A stretch of 59,712 nt of DNA from assembly GCF_014650695.1 (NCBI RefSeq), contig NZ_BMVL01000008.1, forward strand, positions 208,633 to 268,344, read 5' to 3'. The DNA comes from Streptomyces avidinii. Its GTDB lineage: Bacteria; Actinomycetota; Actinomycetes; Streptomycetales; Streptomycetaceae. Below, piece by piece: positions 25,212-33,513 of this stretch; position 1 is the stretch's first letter; every line of letters starts with the position of its first letter. The notes under the pieces were generated by a model that searched no databases, was not told the DNA's origin, and saw only the letters and a list, made by a program, of their open reading frames with translations. A program made the position numbers and the translations under genes.

Positions 25212-25607
25212 ATGGAGCGAACGGCGGTCAACCCGGTGACATGGTCGGTGGAGATGGGGTTCAACCAGGGCGAGCTGGTCTCCGGGCACACCCGGACCCT
25301 GTACATCTCGGGCCAGACCGCGATGAGCGCTGAGGGCAGGCCCCTGCACGAGGGGGACATGGCGGCCCAGTTGGCGCTGAGCATCGACAACCTGGAGGCC
25401 GTGCTGGGCGAGGCCGGCATGTCGCTGGCGAACCTGGTGCGGCTGGGCGTCTACACTACGGACGTCGATCTGCTCTTCCGGCACTACGGTGGCCTCGCGG
25501 CCCGCCTGGGCGCCGCCCGGGTGGCACCGACCACCACGATGCTCGGCGTGACGCGCCTGGCCGTCCCCGGCCAGCTGGTCGAGCTGGAGGGCACCGCCGT
25601 GGCGTGA
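25212..25607 (+). CDS. RidA/YjgF family protein
   Basis: 131-residue member of the RidA (UK114) family, trimeric cytoplasmic proteins many of which hydrolyse reactive enamine/imine intermediates from amino-acid metabolism. Core features: LYISGQTAMSAEGRPLHEGD, A-A-Q-L-A-L-S-I-D-N-L and a C-terminal TTTMLGVTRLAVPGQLVELEGTAVA. The Arg normally seen in the R-x-x-V segment near residue 105 of active RidA proteins is not clearly placed, so it may be one of the other subfamilies. Paired with a divergent WYL regulator. Confidence 0.85.
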   Translation: MERTAVNPVTWSVEMGFNQGELVSGHTRTLYISGQTAMSAEGRPLHEGDMAAQLALSIDNLEAVLGEAGMSLANLVRLGVYTTDVDLLFRHYGGLAARLGAARVAPTTTMLGVTRLAVPGQLVELEGTAVA

Positions 25608-25690
25608 GGCGACCCTCCCACCAATCGGGGCGACCCCGACCAGCTGATCCGCTAGGCTGTCAGCGGTCAGACGGCTACCAGGCGTGTGCC

Positions 25691-25719
25691 CGGGAAAGCG
25701 TCCGTGAGGACGCTGCCCG
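25691..25719 (+). terminator. Possible hairpin after RidA gene
   Basis: GCGTCC-GTGA-GGACGC with an outer CGGG/CCCG pairing separated by a small internal loop, about 84 bases past the RidA stop. It may end that transcript before the tRNA gene. Confidence 0.35.
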
Positions 25720-25811
25720 ATCCGCATGCGCACGCAAACTGACCAGGACGTTTGTCCGTCCGAGTCGGGCGGCCCCAGCGGGGTTTCCGGCAAGGTTCGC
25801 GACAAGCCCCC

Positions 25812-25884
25812 GCCTTCGTAGCTCAGGGGATAGAGCACGGCTCTCCTAAAGCCGGTGTCGCAGGTTCGAATCCTGCCGAGGGCA
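25812..25884 (+). tRNA. tRNA-Arg (anticodon CCU)
   Basis: A 73-base cloverleaf can be drawn by eye. The acceptor is GCCTTCG with CGAGGGC (one G-T pair), the D arm GCTC/GAGC, the anticodon stem CGGCT/AGCCG with loop CTCCTAA giving anticodon CCT, and the T arm GCAGG-TTCGAAT-CCTGC. The discriminator is A and CCA is not encoded. It reads AGG codons. Confidence 0.97.
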
Positions 25885-25889
25885 CGGAC

Positions 25890-25923
25890 GAGGCCCCCCG
25901 GTCGACATCGACCGGGGGGCCTC
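25890..25923. terminator. Strong hairpin after tRNA-Arg
   Basis: GAGGCCCCCCGGTCGA and its exact complement (16 bp, 2 unpaired bases at the centre) follow the tRNA by 5 bases and precede the stop of the convergent histidine kinase; it can serve both. CTTGGTGTTT follows on the plus strand. Confidence 0.85.
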
Positions 25924-25931
25924 TTGGTGTT

Positions 25932-27281
25932 TCAGCGAGCCGGTGGGGCGGACGGGCCGGGAGCCGGAGGCCCATCTCGACGGGGAGGAGGCGCAGTTGC
26001 TCCCCGTGCTGCGGGCCCCGGGAGCGTGACGCGGGCCTCGGCGCCGCCCGCCTCCCGGTTGTGGAAGGTGAGGGTGGCGCCGAGGGTCCGCGCCTGGCCG
26101 GCGGCGATGGTCAGGCCCAGCCCGTGGCCCTTGCCGATGCCCTCCGTACGGAACCGCTGCGGGCCCGTGGTCAGCAGGTACTCCGGATAGCCGGGGCCCG
26201 AGTCCGTCACCGTCAGGGTCCGGCCGTCGACCGTGAGCGCGACCGGGGGCGCGCCGTGCCGGTGCGCGTTGGCCACGAGGTTGCCCAGGATCCGCTCCAG
26301 GCGGCGGCGGTCGGTGTCCACCCGCGGGCGGCCGCGCGAGCCGCGCACCTCGAGGGCCGTGTCGGTGCCGGAGGCGCGGATCGCGTGCGCCGCCAGCTCG
26401 GCCAGGTCGTGCGAGTCCAGCTCGACGCGTTCGCTGCGGGTCTCCAGCCGGGAGATCTCCAGCAGGTCCTCGGTCAGCGAGCGCATCGCTCGCACCCGGT
26501 CCCGTACGAGCTCGGCCGGGCGGCCCGGCGGCAGCAGCTCGGCGGCCGCGTTCAGGCCGGTCAGCGGGGTGCGGAGCTCGTGGGCCACGTCCGCCGTGAA
26601 CCGCTGCTCGGCTTCGAGCTTGCCCTGCAACGACGCGGCCATGGTGTCCAGGGCCCGGGAGACGGCCGCCACCTCGTCCTTGCTGCGCGTGCTGTCGTCG
26701 ACCCGCGCGTCCAGGTCGCCGGCGCTGATCCGGCGGGCCACCTGCGCGGTCAGGTGCAGCCGCCGGGTGATCCGGGTGACGACGAACGCGCCGATGAGGA
26801 GGGTGCCGCCGATGGCGAGCCCGGAGGAGCCGAGGATGGCCCGGTCCAGTTCGGCGATGGTCCGCTCGCTGGCGCGGAAGTCCACGGAGACGGCTATCGC
26901 CGTGCCCTGGGCGGCCGGCCCCGCCGCCCACATCACGGGGCGGCCGCGGTGCTGGCCGACGGCGGTGCCGCGCTTGCCGCCGACGGCCAGCGCGCGCAGC
27001 TCCGGGGGCAGGCCCGGCGGGTCGATGCCCTCGCCGCGCGGCATGCGCGCGCCGGCCTCGTACGCCTCGACGGTCCGTTCCAGCCGGGTCAGTGCCTTCT
27101 CGCGGGCCGTGCCCACGGTCTGGCGGGTCATGGCGCCGTGCACGAGGCAGCCCAGCAGCGCCGCGAGGCCGCAGCACATGAGGGTGATGAAGACCGTGGC
27201 CTTCCAGGTCAGGGTGGAGGTCCAGGCGGGCAGCAGCCGCCGGCGCGGCCGCAGCCGCTCGCCGCGCTGCATGTTCTTCAT
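25932..27281 (-). CDS. Orphan sensor histidine kinase
   Basis: Sensor kinase of 449 residues: membrane segments near 27-50 and 150-170, external domain between, HAMP (RRLHLTAQVARRISAGDLDAR), HisKA with His234 in HELRTP, HATPase with ILGNLVANAHRHG, TDSGPGY and GKGHGLGLTI, and a Pro-rich tail. No response regulator is next to it. It is clearly paralogous to the kinase at 19168-20532, sharing LLPPG, EDLLEISRLE and RRLERI-GNLV segments. The overall layout also recalls CseC-type kinases. It may signal to the regulator at 18434 or to one elsewhere. The start at 27281 lies two bases after a stop codon in another frame, and its ribosome-binding site is weak. Confidence 0.9.
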   Translation of the reverse strand: MKNMQRGERLRPRRRLLPAWTSTLTWKATVFITLMCCGLAALLGCLVHGAMTRQTVGTAREKALTRLERTVEAYEAGARMPRGEGIDPPGLPPELRALAVGGKRGTAVGQHRGRPVMWAAGPAAQGTAIAVSVDFRASERTIAELDRAILGSSGLAIGGTLLIGAFVVTRITRRLHLTAQVARRISAGDLDARVDDSTRSKDEVAAVSRALDTMAASLQGKLEAEQRFTADVAHELRTPLTGLNAAAELLPPGRPAELVRDRVRAMRSLTEDLLEISRLETRSERVELDSHDLAELAAHAIRASGTDTALEVRGSRGRPRVDTDRRRLERILGNLVANAHRHGAPPVALTVDGRTLTVTDSGPGYPEYLLTTGPQRFRTEGIGKGHGLGLTIAAGQARTLGATLTFHNREAGGAEARVTLPGPAARGATAPPPRRDGPPAPGPSAPPAR

Positions 27282-27388
27282 GGTCAGCTCACGGTAATGC
27301 GCCAGACCCGCCGGGTGAGCGGCGGGATCCGGCCGGATCGCACGGGATCAGGCCAGATTGCGCCCGCGGCGGCTGCAGGGCGTACGAG

Positions 27389-27414
27389 GCCCTTCCGGCC
27401 GCGGCCGGAAGGGC
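27389..27414 (-). terminator. Hairpin after small basic protein gene
   Basis: GCCCTTCCGGCC-GC-GGCCGGAAGGGC, a 12-bp stem, lies 14 bases past the stop codon of the minus-strand gene at 27428. Confidence 0.65.
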
Positions 27415-27427
27415 TGCGCCATCACGG

Positions 27428-27631
27428 TCAGCTCAGGCCACTGGTGCGTTCGCCGATACGGTCGCCCTGCGGAGTGCCGGCCCGCTTGAGCGCGGCCTTC
27501 GTGTGCATTCCGCCCTTGACCTTGCTGCGTACCGGACCGTCGAAGCCGTGACCGGCAGAGCGTGGCGGTTGCGCCAGCTCCTGCGCCTTCGCGAGGGCGG
27601 CCCGGACATCCCGCTTCTGCTCTTTGTTCAT
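27428..27631 (-). CDS. Small basic protein of unknown function
   Basis: 67-residue product MNKEQKRDVRAALAKAQELAQ..., helical at the N-terminus and rich in Lys/Arg, Gly and Ser/Thr later. No membrane segment, signal peptide or cysteine. Start at 27631; AAGGAG lies 11 bases upstream. An in-frame start at 27658 would add nine residues. I do not recognise the family. It sits alone between a histidine kinase and a large membrane protein, with its own hairpin. Confidence 0.6.
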   Translation of the reverse strand: MNKEQKRDVRAALAKAQELAQPPRSAGHGFDGPVRSKVKGGMHTKAALKRAGTPQGDRIGERTSGLS

Positions 27632-27743
27632 CCCGCCGTCAACTCCTTCGGGAAGCACCCAATCGGACTACTGGGATCGTATGCACATATGCGGACCAAC
27701 GCACCCGGACCGACGTGCAAAGAATTCCGATCAAGGCACTCGA

Positions 27744-29708
27744 TCAAGGGCGCGGCGGGGCCGGACGGTTCGGCTGGCCCAGCGTCTGGTGCACCAGGTC
27801 CTCCGGGCAGGGCGTTCCCCGCGGCAGCTGGTACTTCGCCGCCACCCGGTACTCCCCCGGGGCCGGCGCCAGCAGCTCCGTCCACACGTCCCCGGTGTCG
27901 TCCGGAGCGGCCTTGAACAGGCATCCCGCCGCGTTCGCGTACTGCTTCCGCAGCGCGCCGCCCTCCCCGCCGGCGCCCCGCGCCTTCGAGGCGAAGGTCT
28001 CCTGCGGCGGCGGCACCGGCTTGCCCGACGCGTCCACCAGCCCCAGCCACGGCGAGTGCGGGATCCGTACCAGCACCCGTCCGGGCTGCTTCACGTCGAC
28101 GACCAGCCGGTCGGCGCTCGCCCGCACCACGGTCGCCGGCCCGGACACCAGGTCGGTGGGATCGAGGACCTTGAAGAGCTGCCAGTTCGCGTCGCCCCAC
28201 ACCTGCTGGAGGTACGGGACGCCCGCGCGCACCAGCTTCGCCTCGTCCTCCCCGCCCGAGTCGGGCTTGTCGGCGGGCAGCACCACGTAGTGCACGGCCC
28301 AGCGCTCCAGCCAGGCCCGGTAGCTGTCGGCGGTGAGGGTGTCGTCGTAGAAGAGCGGGTTGCGCTCCAGGTCGGCCTGCCGGTTCCAGCCGCGCGCGAG
28401 GTTCACGTACGAGGGGAAGGCGGAGGACTCTCGGTGGCTGCTGGCCGGGACCACCTCGACCCGGCCGCGGTCGGCGCCCGCCTTCTGCAGCTGGTCGACG
28501 AGGGGCGCCAGCTCACGGCTCCAGGCCGCCAGCGGCGTGGTGCGAACGATGTCGGTGACGCTGTTCGCGGTGATCCAGGCGTTCAGGCCGACGCACGCGA
28601 GCAGCACGCCGTACCAGCGCCGCGTGCGCGGGACCTCGTACGCGAGGGCCGCGAGCAGCACGGCGCCGCCGAAGAGCATCACCATCCGCGTGACGTTCGA
28701 ACCGACCTGGGAGTCGATAGCCCAGGTCAGGAAGACGCCGAGGGCGTAGACGGCCGAGGCGATGCGTACGGTCTTCCAGCGCCGCGGTACGAGGAAGAGG
28801 ATCAGCAGCGCGAACACGAACGGCAGCCCGGCCGAGCCGATCTTCATCGGCTGCGTCCCGGAGAACGGGAACAGCCAGGCCGACAGCCCGACCACGGCCA
28901 CCGGGGCCAGCCCGAGCGCGTACGCACCCGGCCGCCGCCCGCTGAGGAACAGCGCGGCCGCGATCACCCCGAGGAAGAGGCCCGCGACGGGGCTGGCGGC
29001 GGTCGCGAGCCCGGCCAGCGGGGCCGCCACCGCGGCCTTGGCCCAGCGCCGCTCCGCCCACTTGCGGGGCCAGCAGAAGACGGCGGCGACGGCGCCGAGC
29101 GCGAACATCACGCCGAGGCCGAAGGTGACGCGGCCCGAGAGGGCGTTGCAGAGCAGGCCGTAGACCCCCGCGAGCGCGGGCCACAGCGGCTCGCGCACGG
29201 CCCTGCGGCAACGGGTCAGGATCAGTGCGAACAGCCCGGCCGAGACGGTGCCGGCGATCATCATCGTGGTCCGGACGCCGAGCATGTGCATGAGGTACGG
29301 CGAGACCACGCTGTACGAGACCGGGTGCATGCCGCCGTACCAGGCGAGGTTGTACGCCGAGTCGGGATGGCGGCCCACGAACTCGGCCCAGGCGTCCTGC
29401 GCGGCGAGGTCGCCGCCGCTGTTGGCGAAGCTGAAGAACCAGGCGACGTGCAGCAGCCCGGCAAGAACGGTGGAGACGGCCACCGGGTGGCGCCGGGCCC
29501 GGTCCAGGACGGCCCCGACGGGACCGCGGGACGGCCGTATGCCGTCGGGCGCAACGGCCCCGGAGGACACGGTCGCCGCCGGATGCGCGGCACCGGCGGG
29601 ATGTGCCGGGTGTACGGGACGGGCGGCATCGGTGGACACGCCGGGAGCGCCGTCGTCGACCGACGGGATGGCCTCCTCGCGCCGGCCCTGCTGCTCAGCG
29701 GTGGTCAC
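27744..29708 (-). CDS. Large polytopic membrane protein, unknown function
   Basis: 654-residue integral membrane protein. A hydrophilic N-terminus (about 1-70) is followed by roughly 11-12 membrane segments up to about residue 410. An extracytoplasmic C-terminal half of about 240 residues then holds segments such as RAWLERWAVHYVVLPAD and PGRVLVRIPHSPWLGL. The layout, with GGMHPVSYSVVSPYLMHMLG in the first loop, recalls membrane glycosyltransferases of the GT-C fold, but I cannot place it in a family and it may be annotated as a transporter elsewhere. Start at GTG 29708 after GGGGAG. It lies downstream of the carboxypeptidase in the same direction, past a terminator. Confidence 0.75.
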   Translation of the reverse strand: MTTAEQQGRREEAIPSVDDGAPGVSTDAARPVHPAHPAGAAHPAATVSSGAVAPDGIRPSRGPVGAVLDRARRHPVAVSTVLAGLLHVAWFFSFANSGGDLAAQDAWAEFVGRHPDSAYNLAWYGGMHPVSYSVVSPYLMHMLGVRTTMMIAGTVSAGLFALILTRCRRAVREPLWPALAGVYGLLCNALSGRVTFGLGVMFALGAVAAVFCWPRKWAERRWAKAAVAAPLAGLATAASPVAGLFLGVIAAALFLSGRRPGAYALGLAPVAVVGLSAWLFPFSGTQPMKIGSAGLPFVFALLILFLVPRRWKTVRIASAVYALGVFLTWAIDSQVGSNVTRMVMLFGGAVLLAALAYEVPRTRRWYGVLLACVGLNAWITANSVTDIVRTTPLAAWSRELAPLVDQLQKAGADRGRVEVVPASSHRESSAFPSYVNLARGWNRQADLERNPLFYDDTLTADSYRAWLERWAVHYVVLPADKPDSGGEDEAKLVRAGVPYLQQVWGDANWQLFKVLDPTDLVSGPATVVRASADRLVVDVKQPGRVLVRIPHSPWLGLVDASGKPVPPPQETFASKARGAGGEGGALRKQYANAAGCLFKAAPDDTGDVWTELLAPAPGEYRVAAKYQLPRGTPCPEDLVHQTLGQPNRPAPPRP

Positions 29709-29768
29709 TGCCGCACTCCCCAACACACACGAGTCCACACTTCGACTTCCCGGCAGCCAAGACGCGGC

Positions 29769-29798
29769 CCGGCGCCCCGGGGTTGCCCGGGGCGCCGG
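29769..29798 (-). terminator. Terminator of carboxypeptidase gene
   Basis: CCGGCGCCCCGGG-GTTG-CCCGGGGCGCCGG, an exact 13-bp stem with a tetraloop 20 bases past the carboxypeptidase stop on the minus strand. Confidence 0.78.
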
Positions 29799-29818
29799 AT
29801 CCACGCTCTCACCGGATG

Positions 29819-32320
29819 TCAGCCGACGCGCGTCAGCTTGCTGCCGATGCCCGGCGCGGCGAGGTCGTCCTTGAGGGCGACCGGCACCTTGACCTGGCTG
29901 GCACCCTCGCCGACGGTCAGCAGACCGACCTCGGTACCGGCCTTCGCGGTCTGCGGCAGCTTGCCGCCGCCGTCCGCGAGCTTGACGTCGACGGTCAGCG
30001 AGGCCCAGCCGACCGCCTGTACGTCGGCGGTGGCGACGACCGGCGTCCGGCCGCCGAGCCCGTCGTCGACGTAGCCCACGACAGCGCCCTTGGTCACGAC
30101 CGGCGCACCTTCGAGGGCCTTCTGGGTGGCGATCATGAGCTGCTTGCTCGCGGCGATGACGGTGTCGATGATCGGCGCCCTGTGCTGGCCGAGGACGGCC
30201 CCGACGATCAGCTGGTTGGTGTTGCCGACCTTCTTCTGCGCGGCGAAGAGGAGGTTTCCACCGGCCTTCGTCGTCGTGCCGGTCTTGATGCCGAGCGAGT
30301 CGTTGTACGGAACCAGGCGGTTCCAGTTGTCCCACTTCTTGCCCGACGGGTCGATCCAGCTGGGCTTCTTGGTGATGTCGAGCAGCGTCTCGATCTCGAC
30401 GAGCTTCAGGCCCAGCTTCACCTGGTCCTCGGCAGTGCTGACCGTGGTGGCGTCCAGGCCCGAGGGGTCCGTGTACGTCGTTTTGGTCATGCCGAGTTCC
30501 TTCGCGGTCTCGTTCATCTTCTTGACGAACGCCTCCTGCGAGCCGGAATCCCAGCGCGCGAGCAGCCGCGCGATGTTGTTGGCGGACGGGATCATGAGGG
30601 CGGCGATCGCGTCGTACTCCGAGATCTTGTCGCCCTCCTTGACCGTGTCGAGGGTGGACTCGTTGTCGGTCGAGTTGTTCTTCTTGCCCTCGGACTCGGC
30701 CGTCTTGTCGACGTCGATCATCGCGCCCTGCTCACCCTTCTTGATGGGGTGGTCGCGCAGGATGATGTACGCCGTCATCGACTTGGTGACGCTCGCGATC
30801 GGCACGGGCTTCTGCTCGCCGGACTGGCCGAGCGTGCCGAGGCCGGCGGCCGCCATGTACGCCTGGCCCTCGGCGGGCCACGGCAGCTGGGGCGCGGCGC
30901 CGTCGAAGGTGTACGAGGACTTCGCGGTCATCACGAGCTTCGGCTCGGGCAGCGGGCGCACCAGCTGCACGACGGCCAGGATGAGCGCCAGGAGCGCGAC
31001 GAGCGGCGCGTAGATCTTGAAGCGCCGGACGGCGGTGCGCATCGGGCTCGGCGGCGGGGGCGGGTTGTTCGTGAGGTCCGCCAGCATGTCCAGCGGCGGC
31101 TTGGGCGGCAGCGGCTGCTGGGTGGTCCGCTCGGCCCCGTCGATCCGGTCGAACCGCGAGGCGGGCGTGACCGGGGGCTTGGGCCGCTGCCCGGCCGCCG
31201 GGGTGGCCGGCGCGGTGCCCTCCGGGCGCAGCGGCACGAAGGTGCTGCCCTTGGGCGCCTCGGCGGCGGGCTTGGCCTCGGCGGGCTTGACCTCTGCCGG
31301 CTTGGCCTCTGCGGGTGCGGCCGGGGTGAACCTGGCTTCGGCCGGCTTGGCCAGGGTCGGCCTCGGGGCGGCCGGCTTGGCGGCGGGCTTCGGGGTCTCC
31401 GCCTTGACCGCATCCACCTTCGGGACCCGGAAGACGGCGGTGCGCTCGCTGTCCGCGGGCTTCTCGGCCGCGGGCTTCTCGGCCGCGGGCTTCTCGGCCG
31501 CGGGCTTCGCCTCATCGACGGGAGCCGAAGCGGAAGGCGGCTTCAGCGCGCGGAACACGGCCGTACGCTCGCTGTCCGCGGGCTCATCGGCAGCGGGCTC
31601 GGGCTTCGCCCGCTCCGGGACGGAGGCTGAAGCGGAATCTGACTTCACGGCCCGGAACACGGCGGTGCGCTCACTGTCGACCGGCTTCGCCTCAGCAGCG
31701 GGAGCGGGCGTGGACGGCGGCTTCACCGCACGGAACACGGCAGTGCGCTCGTTGTCCACCGGCTCCTCGGCCGGGTCGGAAGCAGAATCGGAATCGGAGT
31801 CGGGATCCTCGGCTTGCGCCTCGGACGCGTCGGACCCGACACTCTCGGGCTTACCCGAGGGCGCCTTGGCATCCACCGAAGCGGAATCCACTGCTTCACC
31901 CGGCGCGGGGTCCTCGTCCGCGTCGGCGGAGGTGTCCGCGTCGGCATCGGCGGAGGCGTCAGCGTCGGCATCGTCGGCAGAGGCGACCCATGCCGCCACG
32001 GCATCCCGCAGCGCATCCCGCTCGCCGGCTTCACCCTCGGCATCCGTCTCGGCCTCGGCCCGGGTTTCGACCTCGGCACCGCCATCGGTCTCGACATCCG
32101 AATCCGAATCGGAACCAGAACCGACCTGAGCGTCGGCGTCGGCGCGGGGCTCGGTCCCGGTCTCGACGTCGACCTCGACGCCCGCACCGGAACGGGCGCC
32201 CCCGCCACCCTCGGGATCGCGCGGCCGGAACACCGACAGCCTCGGATCGCGCCCCGCGGACGACTCCGCCGCCCCCGGCACTCCTTCATCTACCGACTTG
32301 TCGGGGGACTCGCCCGCCAC
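29819..32320 (-). CDS. D-alanyl-D-alanine carboxypeptidase with long repetitive cytoplasmic N-terminus
   Basis: Penicillin-binding protein 5/6-like DD-carboxypeptidase (peptidase S11) that trims peptidoglycan stem peptides. Of 833 residues, only the last 380 or so form the enzyme. A single membrane helix (IYAPLVALLALILAVVQLV) precedes the catalytic domain with SVTK (SxxK), SAN (SxN) and KTG (GIKTGTTTKAGG). The first 430 residues are cytoplasmic, acidic and low-complexity, with four copies of (D/N)-(N/S)-E-R-T-A-V-F-R, a related RLSVFRP near the start, and AAEKP/PAEAKP repeats. Start at GTG 32320 after GGAGGAGG. The motif copies could be phosphothreonine sites for a PASTA-type kinase; that is inference. 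Confidence 0.92.
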   Translation of the reverse strand: MAGESPDKSVDEGVPGAAESSAGRDPRLSVFRPRDPEGGGGARSGAGVEVDVETGTEPRADADAQVGSGSDSDSDVETDGGAEVETRAEAETDAEGEAGERDALRDAVAAWVASADDADADASADADADTSADADEDPAPGEAVDSASVDAKAPSGKPESVGSDASEAQAEDPDSDSDSASDPAEEPVDNERTAVFRAVKPPSTPAPAAEAKPVDSERTAVFRAVKSDSASASVPERAKPEPAADEPADSERTAVFRALKPPSASAPVDEAKPAAEKPAAEKPAAEKPADSERTAVFRVPKVDAVKAETPKPAAKPAAPRPTLAKPAEARFTPAAPAEAKPAEVKPAEAKPAAEAPKGSTFVPLRPEGTAPATPAAGQRPKPPVTPASRFDRIDGAERTTQQPLPPKPPLDMLADLTNNPPPPPSPMRTAVRRFKIYAPLVALLALILAVVQLVRPLPEPKLVMTAKSSYTFDGAAPQLPWPAEGQAYMAAAGLGTLGQSGEQKPVPIASVTKSMTAYIILRDHPIKKGEQGAMIDVDKTAESEGKKNNSTDNESTLDTVKEGDKISEYDAIAALMIPSANNIARLLARWDSGSQEAFVKKMNETAKELGMTKTTYTDPSGLDATTVSTAEDQVKLGLKLVEIETLLDITKKPSWIDPSGKKWDNWNRLVPYNDSLGIKTGTTTKAGGNLLFAAQKKVGNTNQLIVGAVLGQHRAPIIDTVIAASKQLMIATQKALEGAPVVTKGAVVGYVDDGLGGRTPVVATADVQAVGWASLTVDVKLADGGGKLPQTAKAGTEVGLLTVGEGASQVKVPVALKDDLAAPGIGSKLTRVG
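31467..31511 (-). repeat. 15-bp repeat in carboxypeptidase gene
   Basis: Three successive in-frame copies of a 15-bp unit encode A-A-E-K-P repeats in the cytoplasmic linker. Confidence 0.75.
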
Positions 32321-32506
32321 CGTTCCTCCTCCATCGCCGCCATGTCCGGCTGTCCGAATGTCTAACAGTGTCCCGTCTCGGGAGCATCGCCCCCGTGCCA
32401 GACGAGAACGACATAACTGCGGGTTCCCCCACAAAGCGGCCACGCGCTCTCGACAGATGAATGTGAGAGGCGTCACCCTGTCACTCATCCACGCGGGGAG
32501 GCATGG

Positions 32507-33241
32507 ATGGGCAGGAGCCGCAGAACAATTCCGGAGGAGCTTCTGCTGCTCGCCTTGGACCCGGCCACGGGTACCACGGCGCAGCCGCAGTCGCTCGACC
32601 TCGGCCTGGCCGGGGCACAGCTAGTGGAGCTGGCTCTGGCAGGACGGATAGCCCCTGATGGGGATCGTATCGCCGTGGTGATGCCACGGCCGACAGGAGA
32701 TCCGACTCTGGACTCCGCACTGGAACTGCTGCGCAGGCGCGGCAGCCCGGTACGGGCCGTCCACTGGATCGGCGGACCCCGACTGGGGCTCCGTCAGATT
32801 TACCTCGCTCATCTGGAGCGCTGCGGCATGGTTCATGCCGTCGCAGGACAGATGTGCGGAGTGTTGCCGACGACTCGCTACCAGGCGACGGACACGGAGA
32901 TCAGCCGGGAGATCCGAGCCCGGCTCGACAGTGCGATCCGCACCGGCGTACCGCCGGACCCGCGGACCGCGGCGCTCGCCGCACTGGCCCACGCGGTCGG
33001 ACTCGGCAAGCACCTGTACCCCGGCAACGAGGGGCGGTCGTCCAGGTCCCGGCTGCGGGACCTGATCCGACACGACCCGATGGGCGGACTCGTGGCGCAC
33101 GCCGTGATGGACGTCCAGAACGGTGTGGCTGCACAGCCACGCCGTGACCGCGCACCGGCACCGCCGGCCCGGGCCACGGCGGGCAGCGTTCCGCTGCAGC
33201 CGCGCCGGACGGGCGCCATGGCCCGCGCGGCCGCGCACTGA
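32507..33241 (+). CDS. GPP34 (GOLPH3/Vps74-like) family protein
   Basis: 244-residue member of the GPP34 family. In eukaryotes these proteins bind phosphatidylinositol 4-phosphate; the actinobacterial forms are of unknown function. Family features: N-terminal PEELLLLALDPATG, LAGAQLVELALAGRIAPD, LVAHAVMDV and the basic C-terminal tail. Start ATG 32507 after GGGGAGG. It is divergent from the DD-carboxypeptidase gene and followed by five 9-bp repeats and a 17-bp-stem terminator. Confidence 0.87.
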   Translation: MGRSRRTIPEELLLLALDPATGTTAQPQSLDLGLAGAQLVELALAGRIAPDGDRIAVVMPRPTGDPTLDSALELLRRRGSPVRAVHWIGGPRLGLRQIYLAHLERCGMVHAVAGQMCGVLPTTRYQATDTEISREIRARLDSAIRTGVPPDPRTAALAALAHAVGLGKHLYPGNEGRSSRSRLRDLIRHDPMGGLVAHAVMDVQNGVAAQPRRDRAPAPPARATAGSVPLQPRRTGAMARAAAH

Positions 33242-33247
33242 TCCACC

Positions 33248-33292
33248 CCCGTTCGACCCGTTCGACCCGTTTCACCCGTTTCACCCGTTCCA
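33248..33292 (+). repeat. Five tandem 9-bp repeats after GPP34 gene
   Basis: CCCGTTCGA-type units (two with TTCGA, two with TTTCA, one with TTCCA) are repeated five times just past the stop codon. Function unknown; possibly a strain-variable minisatellite. Confidence 0.85.
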
Positions 33293-33352
33293 TCGCAACG
33301 CCACCGCCCGGACCGGCGTCCATGAGGACCCGGTCGGTTCGGGAGCCGCCAG

Positions 33353-33398
33353 CGCGCGGGGTGGCGGGGCCGGTTCGCCGACCCCGCCACCCCGCGCG
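33353..33398 (+). terminator. Terminator of GPP34 gene
   Basis: CGCGCGGGGTGGCGGGG and its exact complement (17 bp) around a 12-base loop, followed by TCTGTGTTT. Confidence 0.82.
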
Positions 33399-33513
33399 TC
33401 TGTGTTTCCGGGCCGTTCCCCAGCGGCGCCGCCCGCTTCGGTGGCAGTCTGCTCAACACCAGATACGCAGAGAAACAGCTGCAACGACAGAAGAAGGCGG
33501 AGGTGCCGTTCAC

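Noticed and set aside
25812..25884. tRNA-Arg as an integration (att) site
   Set aside because: No integrase, repeated tRNA end, or mobile genes are present nearby.
27282..27365. Short minus-strand frame (VRSGRIPPLTRRVWRITVS) ending two bases before the orphan kinase start
   Set aside because: It may be a leader peptide, but it has no good ribosome-binding site and no similarity to a response regulator; it is too short to support.
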